Below, piece after piece: positions 5,327 through 5,401 of a stretch of 5,401 nucleotides of DNA. A program made the translations under genes and the position numbers. The stretch is taken from assembly GCA_016935935.1 (NCBI GenBank), contig JAFGPZ010000070.1:1-5401 (forward strand), given 5' to 3'. The stretch's first letter is position 1. The number at the start of each line of letters is the position of its first letter. Below the pieces are notes generated by a model that did not search any database, had not been told where the DNA came from, and worked only from the letters and a program-made list of their open reading frames with translations. Origin of the DNA: Deltaproteobacteria bacterium (GTDB taxonomy: Bacteria > Desulfobacterota > Syntrophia > Syntrophales > UBA2210).

Positions 5327-5401
5327 CTGACAGGCCCGCATTATTATCTTGACAGCCGGCAGATTTTTTATTAGGTGCACTACATTCGATGATGCATTAG
5401 C

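Larger units (their letters stand above)
5133..5354 (-). mobile_element. Miniature, internally deleted IS21-like element
   Basis: TGTCAAGAT (5133-5141) is repeated in inverted orientation as ATCTTGACA (5346-5354), bounding 222 bases. The right part, read on the minus strand, is laid out like the left end of an IS21-family element: the terminal TGTCA, imperfect repeats containing TGTCCGG, a strong ribosome binding site and a start codon. The transposase and helper ATPase genes that should follow are missing, leaving a 39-codon frame that ends inside the opposite terminal repeat. No target-site duplication is visible. A further partial repeat (CCGGCAGATT, 5356-5365) lies beyond 5354, so the right boundary may be farther out and the nine-base match coincidental, helped by both ends carrying TTGACA. 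The family assignment is from pattern memory. Confidence 0.5.

Overview
The window reads as part of a catabolic gene cluster from an anaerobic or syntrophic bacterium. The best guess is a Desulfobacterota (deltaproteobacterial)-like organism, inferred from gene content: a TAXI-type TRAP solute receptor, an FCD-type GntR regulator, UbiX and an NDP-forming acyl-CoA synthetase. No rRNA or marker gene is present to confirm this. Every confident gene is on the minus strand, so transcription runs from high to low coordinates.

In order of transcription: positions 5133-5401 hold what looks like an internally deleted, IS21-like insertion sequence remnant with terminal repeats, subterminal repeats and a hairpin masking a ribosome binding site. 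Positions 4838-5132 are an AT-rich gene-free leader. A secreted TAXI-family solute-binding protein follows (3839-4837). Next is a 346-base gap (3493-3838) with several palindromes and a long hairpin, then a FadR/FCD-type GntR regulator (2767-3492) with a palindromic operator candidate upstream. After a 100-base gap come a cupin (2181-2666), an ATZ/TRZ-like amidohydrolase (773-2179), UbiX flavin prenyltransferase (202-756), and the first 47 codons of an NDP-forming acyl-CoA synthetase running off the left edge (1-141).

The cupin, amidohydrolase and UbiX genes are packed with gaps of 1 and 16 bases and are almost certainly one operon. The acyl-CoA synthetase start lies 60 bases further on with its own Shine-Dalgarno and probably belongs to the same transcript. 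A plausible reading is uptake sensing of a small organic acid (TAXI receptor), induction through the GntR regulator, hydrolysis of a C-N or ring bond (amidohydrolase), an unknown cupin step, prenyl-FMN supply for a UbiD-type decarboxylase, and CoA activation. Neither the UbiD decarboxylase nor the TRAP permease is in the window, and the substrate cannot be read from sequence.

The most interesting points are the unfamiliar gene combination, the loss of canonical active-site residues in both the amidohydrolase (Phe where HxxE has Glu) and the cupin (HxS instead of HxH), and the miniature IS remnant upstream of the receptor gene.
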